Part shown: piece after piece, positions 1-8,614 of the stretch
Numbering within the stretch: position 1 is the first letter of the stretch
How the letters are laid out: the number at the start of each line of letters is the position of its first letter
Origin: Dokdonia pacifica
GTDB lineage: Bacteria; Bacteroidota; Bacteroidia; Flavobacteriales; Flavobacteriaceae
DNA: 64,000 nucleotides
Reading direction: 5' to 3'
Assembly: GCF_900188275.1 (NCBI RefSeq)
Contig: NZ_FZNY01000001.1
Location: 1,116,001-1,180,000, forward strand
Program-made: the position numbers and the translations under genes
The notes under the pieces: model-generated
Told to the model about the DNA's origin: nothing
Databases searched by the model: none
Seen by the model: the letters and a program-made list of their open reading frames with translations, nothing else

Positions 1-984
1 TCTCATTTAGACCCTCAAGCAAGAAAACTGTTGCAAATACCTTCAGATTATATCCCTTCTTTAAAAACTGGCTATCGTTTTTTTGATCTAAATGATCTAG
101 AAAAAGCAGCTACTTTATTTTCCTTATGCTCAAAAGGAGAATCGTTCAAGACGGAAATAAAAATGAAAACTTTTCATGGAAAAGCTTTTTATGCTAGAGC
201 ACAAGGAAAAGCTATAAAAAATGAGCAAGGTAATATCATAGGAATACGAGGTGTTTTCCAAAACATTGAGGAAGAAAAAAAGCAAGAATTAAGATTACAA
301 AAATCTCTTAAACATACTGAAAAACAAAATATGTGGTTATATCAATTATCTCACATTGTAAGTCATAATCTCCATGCTCATGTATGTAATTTACAGCTTA
401 CTTCTAAGCTTATAGATGTTGAAACATTAACCAAAGATCAGGAGGAGTTGGTTAATAGTATAAAAAGCATTAGTCATCGTTTAGAATGTACCTTGGAGCA
501 CCTTAATACAATTGCTACTTTACATAGTACTAATAAAAAGCTTCAATACATTGTTGTAAAAGATCTATATCAAGAAGTAATTCAAAAAATTAAAAATTCT
601 AATATCCAGCAAAGAGCATTATACTATACTGAGTTTTCTGAAGTTGAAGTTGTAAAATATATTCCTGCATATTTAAAAAACATTCTTTTTCATCTTATTA
701 AAAATTCTCTATTAAATAAGCATCCTGAAAGAGAGTGTGAAATCAATGTATTTACCTATGAAGAAAACAAAAAAATATACTTAGTTGTTAAAGACAATGG
801 AATTGGATTAAGCCAAAATAAGATAGATTATTTACTATCAAAAACTCAGACTGGGTATTCTTATGTAGAAGATGAATCTGGTCTGGGTATTTTTCTTATA
901 AAAAGTCAAGTAGAAGCTATGGGGGGAACTTTATTGATAGAAAGTAAATTGGGAAAGGGAGCAAAATTTACTATACAGCTATAA
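1..984 (+). CDS. PAS-domain sensor histidine kinase, 5' partial
   Basis: Soluble two-component kinase whose start lies before the window. The reading frame is open from base 1, and the first codons align with the middle of the downstream paralogue, so the TTG at 31 is not a real start. A PAS-type region ends near the motif GIRGVFQNI. The dimerisation/phosphoacceptor motif is SHNLHAHV (His in SHN), followed by an HATPase with an N-box (KNSLLNKH), G1 (DNGIGL) and G2 (SGLGIFL). No membrane segment is visible, so it probably senses a cytoplasmic signal. It lies upstream of a second, very similar kinase (166 bp gap) and a response regulator, suggesting duplication within one signalling module. The usual HNLR motif is changed to HNLH. 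The ligand is unknown. Confidence 0.88.
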   Translation, partial: SHLDPQARKLLQIPSDYIPSLKTGYRFFDLNDLEKAATLFSLCSKGESFKTEIKMKTFHGKAFYARAQGKAIKNEQGNIIGIRGVFQNIEEEKKQELRLQKSLKHTEKQNMWLYQLSHIVSHNLHAHVCNLQLTSKLIDVETLTKDQEELVNSIKSISHRLECTLEHLNTIATLHSTNKKLQYIVVKDLYQEVIQKIKNSNIQQRALYYTEFSEVEVVKYIPAYLKNILFHLIKNSLLNKHPERECEINVFTYEENKKIYLVVKDNGIGLSQNKIDYLLSKTQTGYSYVEDESGLGIFLIKSQVEAMGGTLLIESKLGKGAKFTIQL

Positions 985-1150
985 CAAAAATGCTTCAGAA
1001 ATAATTAAAATTGATTGTTTTTTCCGTGCTTAACAGTTTGAAATATCGACAAAATACACGTATTTATCGGCGAAAAACGCATTTTCTTTCAAAAAAGCAT
1101 ATTAATTCAAAAAAATCTAACTAACTTACGACGTTGAACATTCAATTGTC

Positions 1151-2293
1151 ATGGAGTTAAAATCTATTAAAAAACATTTACGCCCCTCTTTAAAACGCAT
1201 CTCTGAAGAAAAAACAAATTTCTTTGCTATGGATGATTTCTATTATGAAGAAATCTCTAATCTTACACAAGCTGGAGGATGGAGTGTTGATTTTGTAAAC
1301 AAAAAAAGTTTTTTTGACAAGCAAGCAAGAAGAATACTTAAAGTCCCAGATACATATATACCTACTTTAAATCAATCTTACTTATTTTATGCTGAAGAGC
1401 ATATGCAAAAAGCAACCAATTTGTTTTTTGCCTGTGCCCAAGGAGAATCTTTCTCTGCCGAAGTCAAAATGGTTACCTATACAAAAGAGGTGTTTTGGGC
1501 AAAAGCCCATGGTAAACCTGTAAAAAACGAAGAAGGAGAAATTATAGGTATACGAGGTGTCTTTCAGAGTATAGATGATGAAAAGAAAAAAGAACTACAG
1601 ATAGAAGCTTCACTAGATATTATAGAAGGACATAATAAGCGGCTATATAATTTTGCGCACATTGTATCACACAACTTAAGATCACATGTGAGTAATCTAC
1701 AATTAACCACAGCTCTTTTTGAAACTAAAAATTTAGATCAGGATCAAAAAGAACTTTTTGATAATTTCTCTAAAATTGCTACAAACCTAGATGTAACTCT
1801 AAAGCATCTTAATGAAATTGTTACATTACAAACAAATGTTAATAAAGAAAAAGAGAACGTAAACATAGAGATAGTATACAAAAGAGTTATAAATTCTATA
1901 CGACAAATAAGCCTTCAAAACAGAGTCGTATACTATACTGAATTTTCTGAGGTTGAAGAGTTTCCATATGTATCTGCATACTTAGAAAGTATATTACATA
2001 ACCTTATCACTAATGCTATTAAATACAAGCATCCAGATAGAGATCCTGAAATAAATATTTTTACCTACGAAGAAGATAAAAAGAACTATCTTGTGGTTAA
2101 AGATAATGGACTAGGAATAGATCTTGAAAAATATGGCACTCAGCTTTTTCAAATGTATAAAACCTTCCATAATCATGAAGATTCAACTGGATTAGGTTTA
2201 TTTTTAACCAAAAGCCAAGTAGAGTCTTTAGGAGGAAAAATTACTGTAGAAAGTACCGTTGGCAAAGGTTCTAAATTTACAGTGCAATTATAA
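1151..2293 (+). CDS. PAS-domain sensor histidine kinase
   Basis: Full-length paralogue (380 aa) of the preceding kinase. A PAS-like sensor covers about residues 35-145 (ends GIRGVFQSI). The phosphoacceptor is probably His174 in IVSHNLRSHV. The ATPase domain has the N-box NLITNAIKYKH, G1 DNGLGI and G2 TGLGLFL. No transmembrane segment or signal peptide is seen, so it should act in the cytoplasm. The start ATG follows an AT-rich intergenic stretch without an obvious Shine-Dalgarno site. It is followed after 41 bp by a single-domain response regulator, its likely phosphorylation partner. Both kinases end in the same GKG(A/S)KFTIQL-like tail, which supports tandem duplication. The signal is unknown. 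Confidence 0.9.
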   Translation: MELKSIKKHLRPSLKRISEEKTNFFAMDDFYYEEISNLTQAGGWSVDFVNKKSFFDKQARRILKVPDTYIPTLNQSYLFYAEEHMQKATNLFFACAQGESFSAEVKMVTYTKEVFWAKAHGKPVKNEEGEIIGIRGVFQSIDDEKKKELQIEASLDIIEGHNKRLYNFAHIVSHNLRSHVSNLQLTTALFETKNLDQDQKELFDNFSKIATNLDVTLKHLNEIVTLQTNVNKEKENVNIEIVYKRVINSIRQISLQNRVVYYTEFSEVEEFPYVSAYLESILHNLITNAIKYKHPDRDPEINIFTYEEDKKNYLVVKDNGLGIDLEKYGTQLFQMYKTFHNHEDSTGLGLFLTKSQVESLGGKITVESTVGKGSKFTVQL

Positions 2294-2334
2294 AACTAAC
2301 GAAATCAATTATAAATTTCATTAATCCCCTTACA

Positions 2335-2748
2335 ATGAAATACCCAATAGAAATGGCCTGTATTATTGATGATGATGATATGTACGTAAACCTCATCACC
2401 AAGATACTAGATATGAAAAATCTTGTAAAAAACCTTCTAATCTTCAAAAACGGAAAAGAAGCATTAGATTATTTTGTGGGTGCATTAAAAAAACTAGAAG
2501 AACGTAAAATCCCTCAAGTGATTCTTTTAGATTTAAATATGCCCGTAATGAATGGTTGGCAATTCCTTAGCAGTCTAAGTGAGTATGATTTTCCAGAATT
2601 AAAAGACTCTACACTGTATATTGTGAGTTCGTCTATTAACCCTGTTGATATGGAGCGTTCAAAAACAATAGGTTTAGTTACAGATTTTTTAATTAAACCC
2701 GTAACGATGGATCAATTATCAGAAATCTTTATGGATAAGTCTGCTTAA
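2335..2748 (+). CDS. single-domain response regulator (CheY-like)
   Basis: A 137-aa receiver domain with no output domain. The acidic pocket is IIDDDD near residue 12, the phosphoacceptor is Asp66 in LLDLNMP, a Ser-rich switch (VSSS) stands in the Thr/Ser position, and the conserved Lys lies in FLIKPV. It probably takes phosphate from the two upstream kinases, in the same direction 41 bp away, and acts through protein-protein contact as a phosphorelay shuttle. Single-domain regulators of this type are common in Flavobacteriaceae. The output target is not evident from the neighbourhood. Confidence 0.9.
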   Translation: MKYPIEMACIIDDDDMYVNLITKILDMKNLVKNLLIFKNGKEALDYFVGALKKLEERKIPQVILLDLNMPVMNGWQFLSSLSEYDFPELKDSTLYIVSSSINPVDMERSKTIGLVTDFLIKPVTMDQLSEIFMDKSA

Positions 2749-2937
2749 TTTTTTCTTTATAACATCTTTTTTGATTTAATACGTAACTAATCCCAGTAAG
2801 CTAATATTCTTAATTTAATAAGTATATAGTGTATTAATCTTGTGAGACTATATAATTTCAACTAGTTTTATATAGTTGATTAACTATTGCGTTTATGGCA
2901 TCAATATTGAATGATATAAACAATAAACAAACAGCTC

Positions 2938-3417
2938 ATGAGACTTGTTATTTCTCCTTTTATCATAATTACTACGATCATTATGTCTAGTTGTGGTGGT
3001 CATAAAAACACTTCCTTTGAAAAAGAAGGAACTCTAGTATTTAAAAATGCTACCTATTCAAAATGGGTTGCAGGTATTAAAGGTGGAGGTGCTGGATATA
3101 ATATCAACCTATTGCTTGATCAAGACTATCAGGAGGTCAAATTAGATTCTCTTTATTTTAAAGAATTTAGCACTTCACTTATAGGAAATGGTGCAGGCCT
3201 TTATACTGGCTATATTGATAACGGACAAAATAGCGAAGTACTAACTCCTGTTTATGGAGAAAGTCCAAAAGTAACAGAGACTCCGAATCAAAAAAACCTA
3301 CAGACACTATTTGAATTGACAGGCGACGAAGCTGTTGTCTCTTATTTACAGGATGGAGATACTAAATATTATAAACTTACGCTTACTCGTAATACATCTA
3401 TATCATTGCCTAGATAA
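2938..3417 (+). CDS. putative lipoprotein, unknown function
   Basis: A 159-aa protein with a short hydrophobic signal and a lipobox ending at Cys19 (IIMSSCGG), so probably membrane-anchored in the periplasm or outer membrane. After the anchor comes a small beta-rich domain with a Gly-rich stretch (KGGGAGYN). I do not recognise a named family. It stands alone, 189 bp after the response regulator and 35 bp before rnpA, which has its own promoter box. The start ATG is well placed before the hydrophobic stretch. Confidence 0.7.
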   Translation: MRLVISPFIIITTIIMSSCGGHKNTSFEKEGTLVFKNATYSKWVAGIKGGGAGYNINLLLDQDYQEVKLDSLYFKEFSTSLIGNGAGLYTGYIDNGQNSEVLTPVYGESPKVTETPNQKNLQTLFELTGDEAVVSYLQDGDTKYYKLTLTRNTSISLPR

Positions 3418-3428
3418 TACAGAAAAGA

Positions 3429-3436
3429 TATTTTTG
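3429..3436 (+). promoter_or_regulatory. Bacteroidota -7 box for rnpA
   Basis: TATTTTTG matches the TAnnTTTG -7 element of the Bacteroidota housekeeping sigma factor. It lies 16 bp before the rnpA ATG, giving a very short 5' leader. No clear -33 element was identified. Confidence 0.5.
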
Positions 3437-3452
3437 TACGCTAGATATAAAA

Positions 3453-3842
3453 ATGACACAACAACTTACATTTTCTAAAAAAGAAAAACTAAAATCAAAA
3501 AAGCTTATTGATGCTCTTTTTGTAGAAGGCACTTCTGTAAAAGCATTTCCATTACGTGTTGTTTTTTTAGAAACCCCACTACCCTATCCTGATATTACTA
3601 TACAAACAGGTGTTTCTGTATCAAAACGAAATCATAAACTAGCCGTTACTCGTAATCGTATTAAACGGCTTATGAGAGAGGCATATCGCAATCATAAACA
3701 TCTAGTAGATACAAAAGGCACAACTTTTGCACTACTGATTATATATACAGGCCGTGACATAGTGACGTATCCCGAAATGGAACGTGCTATGATGAAGGTC
3801 TTAAAACGATTTAATGATGCGACTACTACTACTCATTCTTAG
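3453..3842 (+). CDS. rnpA: ribonuclease P protein component
   Basis: The small protein subunit of RNase P, which with the M1-type RNA removes 5' leaders from pre-tRNAs. The 129-aa length is normal. The diagnostic basic motif RNRIKRLMREAYR is present, preceded by a conserved beta-sheet region (VSVSKRNHKLAVTRN). rpmH, the frequent partner in other phyla, is not upstream here. The 3' end overlaps the next gene by 29 bp, suggesting cotranscription with the DUF4349 lipoprotein. Confidence 0.97.
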   Translation: MTQQLTFSKKEKLKSKKLIDALFVEGTSVKAFPLRVVFLETPLPYPDITIQTGVSVSKRNHKLAVTRNRIKRLMREAYRNHKHLVDTKGTTFALLIIYTGRDIVTYPEMERAMMKVLKRFNDATTTTHS

Positions 3843-4683
3843 CTTTTTTGTTCTTTTATCTTGTTCTGACAAACAACATGAAAATGCATATTTGGGACGT
3901 CAAGATTCTTCAGGACTTTTAGGTCTTTTATCTTCTACAGAAACGAATGATGCTTATTATGAAGAAATCGAATCTTCAGAAATTGTTGCTTTGGAAAACA
4001 TACAAGCTCCTTTAGCTACTCAATCTGTTTCTCAAAAGATCATCAAAACAGGAAATCTCCGTTTTGAAACACAAGATCTTGCAAAAACACACCAAAAAAT
4101 ACTAGATGCTGTACGTAATGCAAAAGGATATGTACAACGTGATAATACTGGCAAAAACTATAATTCCCTTTACCATAATCTTACTATAAGAATTCCTTCA
4201 GAAAACTTTGATGCTGTGATTCAAACCATTTCTGATGGGGTGACCTACTTTGAAGAAAAGACCATTTCACAACGTGATGTCACAGAAGAATTTGTAGATC
4301 TCAATGCGCGTCTTAAAGCAAAACGAACCTTAGAAAAGCGTTATTTAGAATTACTATCTAAAGCTAAAGATGTAAAAGAGATGTTGGAAATAGAACGCGA
4401 ACTCTCAAAAATACGCGAAGAAATAGAAGCTCGAGAAGGCAGGTTACAATACTTGCAAAACCAAGTTTCAGAAAGCACCATCTCTATTTACTTTTATAAA
4501 ATAACTTCAGAAAGAGGTGTTACCGTTTCGTATGGAAGTAAAATGGTAAATGCCCTTAAAAATGGATGGAATGGTATCTCAGAGTTTTTCCTTGGGTTGC
4601 TACACGTCTGGCCTTTTATTATCTTAGTGGTCTTAGGCATTTTTATGATTCGTCGTTGGATCAGGAAAAGAAAAAAGAAATAG
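3814..4683 (+). CDS. DUF4349-family lipoprotein with C-terminal membrane anchor
   Basis: A 289-aa protein with a lipobox at Cys17 (VLLSCSDK). A DUF4349-type region starts near KTGNLRFETQD, passes through a coiled coil (about residues 155-215, rich in KELEREL-type heptads) and ends in a transmembrane helix (WPFIILVVLGIFMI) with a basic tail. The family is widespread and of unknown function; the architecture fits an envelope-spanning protein. The start overlaps the end of rnpA, and the second Met at 3817 is an alternative start. The stop codon is followed directly by a palindromic repeat copy. Confidence 0.85.
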   Translation: MMRLLLLILSFFVLLSCSDKQHENAYLGRQDSSGLLGLLSSTETNDAYYEEIESSEIVALENIQAPLATQSVSQKIIKTGNLRFETQDLAKTHQKILDAVRNAKGYVQRDNTGKNYNSLYHNLTIRIPSENFDAVIQTISDGVTYFEEKTISQRDVTEEFVDLNARLKAKRTLEKRYLELLSKAKDVKEMLEIERELSKIREEIEAREGRLQYLQNQVSESTISIYFYKITSERGVTVSYGSKMVNALKNGWNGISEFFLGLLHVWPFIILVVLGIFMIRRWIRKRKKK

Positions 4684-4703
4684 TACGCTTTCGCGAAAGC
4701 GTA
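4684..4703. repeat. palindromic repeat (20 bp), intergenic
   Basis: A perfect 20-bp palindrome, TACGCTTTCGCGAAAGCGTA, beginning at the base after the stop codon of the DUF4349 gene. In RNA it would form a 3'-UTR hairpin, but no T-tract follows, so it does not look like a standard intrinsic terminator. It is one of 17 exact cores in this window. Confidence 0.95.
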
Positions 4704-4792
4704 AACAATATAAATACCGATGTTGGGTTTTACATATATACAAGGTATATCCTATACTAAAACCCTAGTCGGATAGAAGATAGTATGAGTCT

Positions 4793-6415
4793 ATGAAAAA
4801 GAAAATTAGTATTTCCGTTATTGCTGTTGTGCTCCTTTTTACAACGGTAAGTTTTAAAAGTGATTTTTTTGAAATTGCTAAACAAATAGAAATTTTTACG
4901 ACCCTTTTTAAGGAGCTAAACATGAATTATGTAGATGAGACCAATCCTGCAGAACTTATGGATGCTGCCATAGAAGGGATGCTTGATGATCTTGATCCAT
5001 ATACAAAGTATTGGACAGAACAAGAAGTGGAAGATGCAAAAATTAATAGAAGTGGGGAATACTCTGGTATTGGGTCTACGGTTCGTACCAAAGATAAAGT
5101 AATGACTATTATTGAGCCTCGTAAAGGCTATCCAGCAGATAAGGCAGGTCTTAAAGCTGGTGATCAAATTATTAAAATAGGTGATATTTCTATAAGTGAT
5201 TTTGAAGGAGATGCTGGTGATTTATTAAAAGGAGCTCCTGGAAGTAACCTAAATGTGACGTATCTAAGACAAGGTAAAACTGCACAAGCTACTATAAAAA
5301 GAGCTGAGGTAGATGTAGATGCTGTTCCGTTTTATAAACTTATTGATGGAAATACTGGATATATTGTTTTGACAAAATTCAATAAAAAGGCATCTGCTCA
5401 AGTAAAAGAGGCACTTATCAATCTTAAAAATGATGGTGCTGAAAAAATCATACTAGATCTTAGAGGAAATGGAGGCGGATTACTCGTAGAGGCTATTCGT
5501 ATTTGTAATTTATTTTTACCTAAAGGAGAAGTGATTACTACAACAAAGTCTGTTGTAAAGAAGTATAATAAGACCTATAAAACCAAAGAAGAGCCTGTAG
5601 ATACAGAAATTCCATTAGCCATATTAATAAATGGTCGTAGTGCTTCGGCTAGTGAGATTGTTACAGGAGGTTTACAGGATTATGATCGTGCTGTAGTAAT
5701 AGGTGCTCGTAGTTTTGGTAAAGGTCTTGTACAGCGTCCTAAACCACTTACATATGGTACACAACTTAAAGTAACTATCTCTCGTTATTTTACACCTAGT
5801 GGTCGTTGTATACAAGCATTAGATTATTGGAATAGGGATGAAAAAGGAAATGCTGTTCGTACAGATGCACAAGATTATAAAGAGTTCAAAACTAGAAATG
5901 GTCGTAAAGTTTTTGATGGTGGTGGTGTTTTTCCAGATATTGAAGTTGCTTCTGCACAAACAAGTCCTATAACTAAAGCATTAAGTAAAGACAATGCCAT
6001 ATTTGAGTATGCAACAACTTATTATTATAAGCATCAGTATGCAAACTTGGATGAATTTAAATTTACAGATGCTGATTATGAAGATTTTAAAAAGTTCTTA
6101 AAAAATACAGACTTCAAATATGAAACAGAGACGGAGTCTGCTTTCGCGAAAGCGTTAGAACAAGCTAAAAAAGATGGTTTAGATAATGAGGTTTCTTCTA
6201 TATACAAGCAATTAGAAAATACCATAGAAAAAGCTAAAAATAAAGAACTAGATGATCGTCAGGAAGAGATCCAAAATTTACTTATCGATGAAATCGTAAA
6301 GCGTTACTTCTATCGTGATGGATTGTATGAATATCAACTCATAAATAATAAAGAAATAGCCGAAGCCGTTAGTATATTAAATGATGCTAAACGCTATGAA
6401 AACACATTAAAATAA
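4793..6415 (+). CDS. C-terminal processing peptidase (S41)
   Basis: A periplasmic serine protease of the CtpA/Prc type (540 aa) that cleaves non-polar C-termini of envelope proteins. An N-terminal signal/anchor is followed by a PDZ domain (KAGLKAGDQIIKIGD). The catalytic dyad is seen as Ser285 in SASASE and Lys310 in SFGKGLVQ, with the usual 25-residue spacing. A helical C-terminal extension follows (about residues 400-540). Residues 450-454 are the AFAKA reading of an in-frame palindromic repeat, within a Lys/Glu-rich helix where it should be tolerated. The start ATG precedes a Lys-rich n-region. An inverted repeat lies in the leader (4725-4765). Confidence 0.95.
   Translation: MKKKISISVIAVVLLFTTVSFKSDFFEIAKQIEIFTTLFKELNMNYVDETNPAELMDAAIEGMLDDLDPYTKYWTEQEVEDAKINRSGEYSGIGSTVRTKDKVMTIIEPRKGYPADKAGLKAGDQIIKIGDISISDFEGDAGDLLKGAPGSNLNVTYLRQGKTAQATIKRAEVDVDAVPFYKLIDGNTGYIVLTKFNKKASAQVKEALINLKNDGAEKIILDLRGNGGGLLVEAIRICNLFLPKGEVITTTKSVVKKYNKTYKTKEEPVDTEIPLAILINGRSASASEIVTGGLQDYDRAVVIGARSFGKGLVQRPKPLTYGTQLKVTISRYFTPSGRCIQALDYWNRDEKGNAVRTDAQDYKEFKTRNGRKVFDGGGVFPDIEVASAQTSPITKALSKDNAIFEYATTYYYKHQYANLDEFKFTDADYEDFKKFLKNTDFKYETETESAFAKALEQAKKDGLDNEVSSIYKQLENTIEKAKNKELDDRQEEIQNLLIDEIVKRYFYRDGLYEYQLINNKEIAEAVSILNDAKRYENTLK
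6140..6153. repeat. palindromic repeat core inside S41 protease gene
   Basis: Exact core GCTTTCGCGAAAGC, read as Ala-Phe-Ala-Lys-Ala at residues 450-454 of the protease. Confidence 0.95.
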
Positions 6416-6419
6416 GCCT

Positions 6420-7298
6420 ATTAAGCAATTTTATATACATATTGTCTTTTTACTATATACTATGATTTCTATTGCACAAGTAGATAGATCTCATGAGACT
6501 TTTTTTGATACAGATCAATATGATATAACTCCTATAGAAACCGCAAAACTTAATCGTTTTATTGCTAGTTTACCTAAAGATAAAATAGAAGATATTTCTA
6601 TTTATGGGTATTGTGATGATAGAGGGAGTGATGCTTATAATAATAAACTCTCTCAACAACGTGCAGATGCCATTAAAGCTATTTTTTCTGAACAAGGTAT
6701 CTCAGATACTATTATTAAAAATTCTGATGGAAAAGGAGAGCTTTTACTCACGAGACTTGATGATATCACAAATGAGGTACAACGTAAGCTCAATCGTAAA
6801 GTAGAGATTATTGTTTCTATTAAGCAGCCTCGTGTTATAAGTCAAGAAGAAGAAGAAAGTGAAAAAGAACTTACCGCTGCTGTAGAAGAAAAACGATATA
6901 AATCATTTTCTGATACCATTACAAAAGGTGATCGTATATTATTAGAAAATATCCTCTTCAAAATCAACTATAGTTATATAAAAAGTAGTTCTTATAAAAG
7001 CTTAAGAGAGCTGGCTAAGTTTCTTAAAGAAAATGATAATATCATTTTTAAAATCCAAGGACACGTGTGTTGTGTAGGTAGAGGACGAGATGCTATAGAT
7101 TTAAAAACTGGTAAGCGTAATTTATCTGTTTCACGCGCTAAATTTGTGTATGATTATCTATCTAAAAATGGTGTTTCTAAAAAAAGAATGCGATATGAAG
7201 GTTTTGGAAGTAGATACCCTCTAGGTGGAGATACCAAATTGGATAGACGTGTTGAAATCCTGGTAACGTATGTCAAAAAGAAGAAAAAGAAGAAATAA
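6420..7298 (+). CDS. secreted protein with two OmpA-like domains; start probably non-AUG
   Basis: The ATG at 6462 gives a 278-aa protein beginning MISIAQVD. This cuts off an upstream in-frame hydrophobic stretch (IHIVFLLYTMISIAQ) that looks like a signal peptide. The frame is open back to the stop at 6408, but no ATG, GTG or TTG is available there. An ATT at 6420 would give an n-region with Lys and a complete signal, so I propose it as the start with low certainty. Two OmpA/MotB-type peptidoglycan-binding domains follow (YGYCDDRGSDAYN...LSQQRADA, and a second ending FGSRYPLGGDTKLDRRVEILV). The protein ends in poly-Lys. It lies just after the protease gene and abuts the next gene. Confidence 0.75.
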   Translation: MKQFYIHIVFLLYTMISIAQVDRSHETFFDTDQYDITPIETAKLNRFIASLPKDKIEDISIYGYCDDRGSDAYNNKLSQQRADAIKAIFSEQGISDTIIKNSDGKGELLLTRLDDITNEVQRKLNRKVEIIVSIKQPRVISQEEEESEKELTAAVEEKRYKSFSDTITKGDRILLENILFKINYSYIKSSSYKSLRELAKFLKENDNIIFKIQGHVCCVGRGRDAIDLKTGKRNLSVSRAKFVYDYLSKNGVSKKRMRYEGFGSRYPLGGDTKLDRRVEILVTYVKKKKKKK

Positions 7299-8117
7299 AT
7301 GAATGCTTTTCTTGACTTTTTTGAAGTAATGCCCATCTGGCAAAAACTTATCTGGCTTATTGCTGTAATTACTATTTTTTGGATATTAGAAGGCTATTAT
7401 CCTTTTCGAAAAAAGAGCTATAAAAAATGGAAACATGCGCGTACCAATCTTACGTTGCTTTCTTTTACAATGGTAATTAATACTGTTTTTGGAATTGCTA
7501 CTGCAGGTATTTTCTTATGGGGTCAAAAGGTTCAATTAGGACTATTGCATTGGTTTGAAGCTCCAGTATGGGTAGAGCTCATTATCTCCTTATTATTTCT
7601 AGACCTTATTGCACAATATGGAGTACATTATTTACTTCATAAAAATAAATGGCTATGGCATTTACACACCGTACATCATAGTGATACACATCTTGATGTT
7701 ACTTCTGGGACTAGACATCATCCTATAGATTTTATCATGAGAGAGGTGGCAGCACTTTTTGCAGTACTTATTACTGGAATGCCTATTTCTTTTTATCTTT
7801 TTTATCGGATTATTACGATCTTTTTTACCTATTGGACACACACTCGTTTTGCAGTGCCAGAAAAGCTTGACAAAGCTTTAAGTTATATTATTGTAACACC
7901 CGGAATGCATCGTTTTCATCACCATAGAGAAATGCCGTGGACAGATACTAACTATGGCAACATTCTTTCTATATGGGATCGTTTATTTGGAACATTTTTA
8001 TATGATGATCCTAGTAAAATTGAATTTGGACTAGATATTATTGATGAAACACAAACTGATGTTCTCAGCTATCAATTAGGGCTTCCTTTTGATAAACGTA
8101 TAACCTATAAAAAATAG
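7299..8117 (+). CDS. fatty acid hydroxylase / sterol desaturase family protein
   Basis: An integral membrane di-iron oxygenase-type protein (272 aa) with several hydrophobic segments and the family's eight-histidine pattern: HYLLHKNKW, HLHTVHHSD, TRHHP and MHRFHHH. The family hydroxylates or desaturates lipids (sterol C5 desaturase, alkylglycerol monooxygenase, carotene hydroxylase); the substrate cannot be read from sequence. The ATG starts immediately after the stop of the OmpA gene, suggesting translational coupling. The downstream acetyltransferase gene is convergent. Confidence 0.88.
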   Translation: MNAFLDFFEVMPIWQKLIWLIAVITIFWILEGYYPFRKKSYKKWKHARTNLTLLSFTMVINTVFGIATAGIFLWGQKVQLGLLHWFEAPVWVELIISLLFLDLIAQYGVHYLLHKNKWLWHLHTVHHSDTHLDVTSGTRHHPIDFIMREVAALFAVLITGMPISFYLFYRIITIFFTYWTHTRFAVPEKLDKALSYIIVTPGMHRFHHHREMPWTDTNYGNILSIWDRLFGTFLYDDPSKIEFGLDIIDETQTDVLSYQLGLPFDKRITYKK

Positions 8118-8125
8118 TTATTTTT

Positions 8126-8584
8126 CTAGGAAGTTCTTATCATCCCAATATGTGGGATTCCATCTTCTAAGTACCCCTCTCCTACTTCTTTAAATCCAAG
8201 AGTATTATAAAATGATTTTAAATACGTTTGTGCAGATATTTTAATTGTAGTAGTATCATATGCTTTTTCTACAGCTTCTATAGATTTTTTCATAAGATCA
8301 TATCCATACTTATGCTTTCGTTCTGAAGCGCGCACTACTACCCTACCTATACTAGCATCTTTAAAATATGTTTGAGGCGGAAAAATACGTGTGTAAGCAA
8401 CGAGTTCTTTATCCTTATACCCTAATACGTGTAGTGCTATATCATCTTTACCATCTATATCTTGATAGACACAATCTTGCTCTACTACAAAAACTTCAGA
8501 TCGTAATTGAAGCATCGCATACAACTCATCTCTATGGAGGTTTTTATATGATTTTATATCAAAAACGAGCGGCTTGGTTTGCAT
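8126..8584 (-). CDS. GNAT family N-acetyltransferase, ElaA type
   Basis: A 152-aa acetyl-CoA-dependent acyltransferase. The N-terminus has the ElaA signature (LRSEVFVVEQDCVYQDIDGKD). The acetyl-CoA loop is in the region IGRVVVRASERKHKYGYDLM, followed by AQTYLKSFYNTLGF as in ElaA. The substrate is unknown. It lies 30 bp downstream of rpiB in the same direction, so the two are probably cotranscribed. Confidence 0.88.
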   Translation of the reverse strand: MQTKPLVFDIKSYKNLHRDELYAMLQLRSEVFVVEQDCVYQDIDGKDDIALHVLGYKDKELVAYTRIFPPQTYFKDASIGRVVVRASERKHKYGYDLMKKSIEAVEKAYDTTTIKISAQTYLKSFYNTLGFKEVGEGYLEDGIPHIGMIRTS

Positions 8585-8614
8585 TATAGTATCCGCGAAG
8601 CGGTTTTTTGAAAA

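Noticed and set aside
8592-8603. TCCGCGAAGCGG between the ElaA-type gene and rpiB
   Set aside because: It may be a collapsed palindrome copy or a short hairpin, but it is too degenerate to count, and the T-run follows on the strand opposite to both genes.
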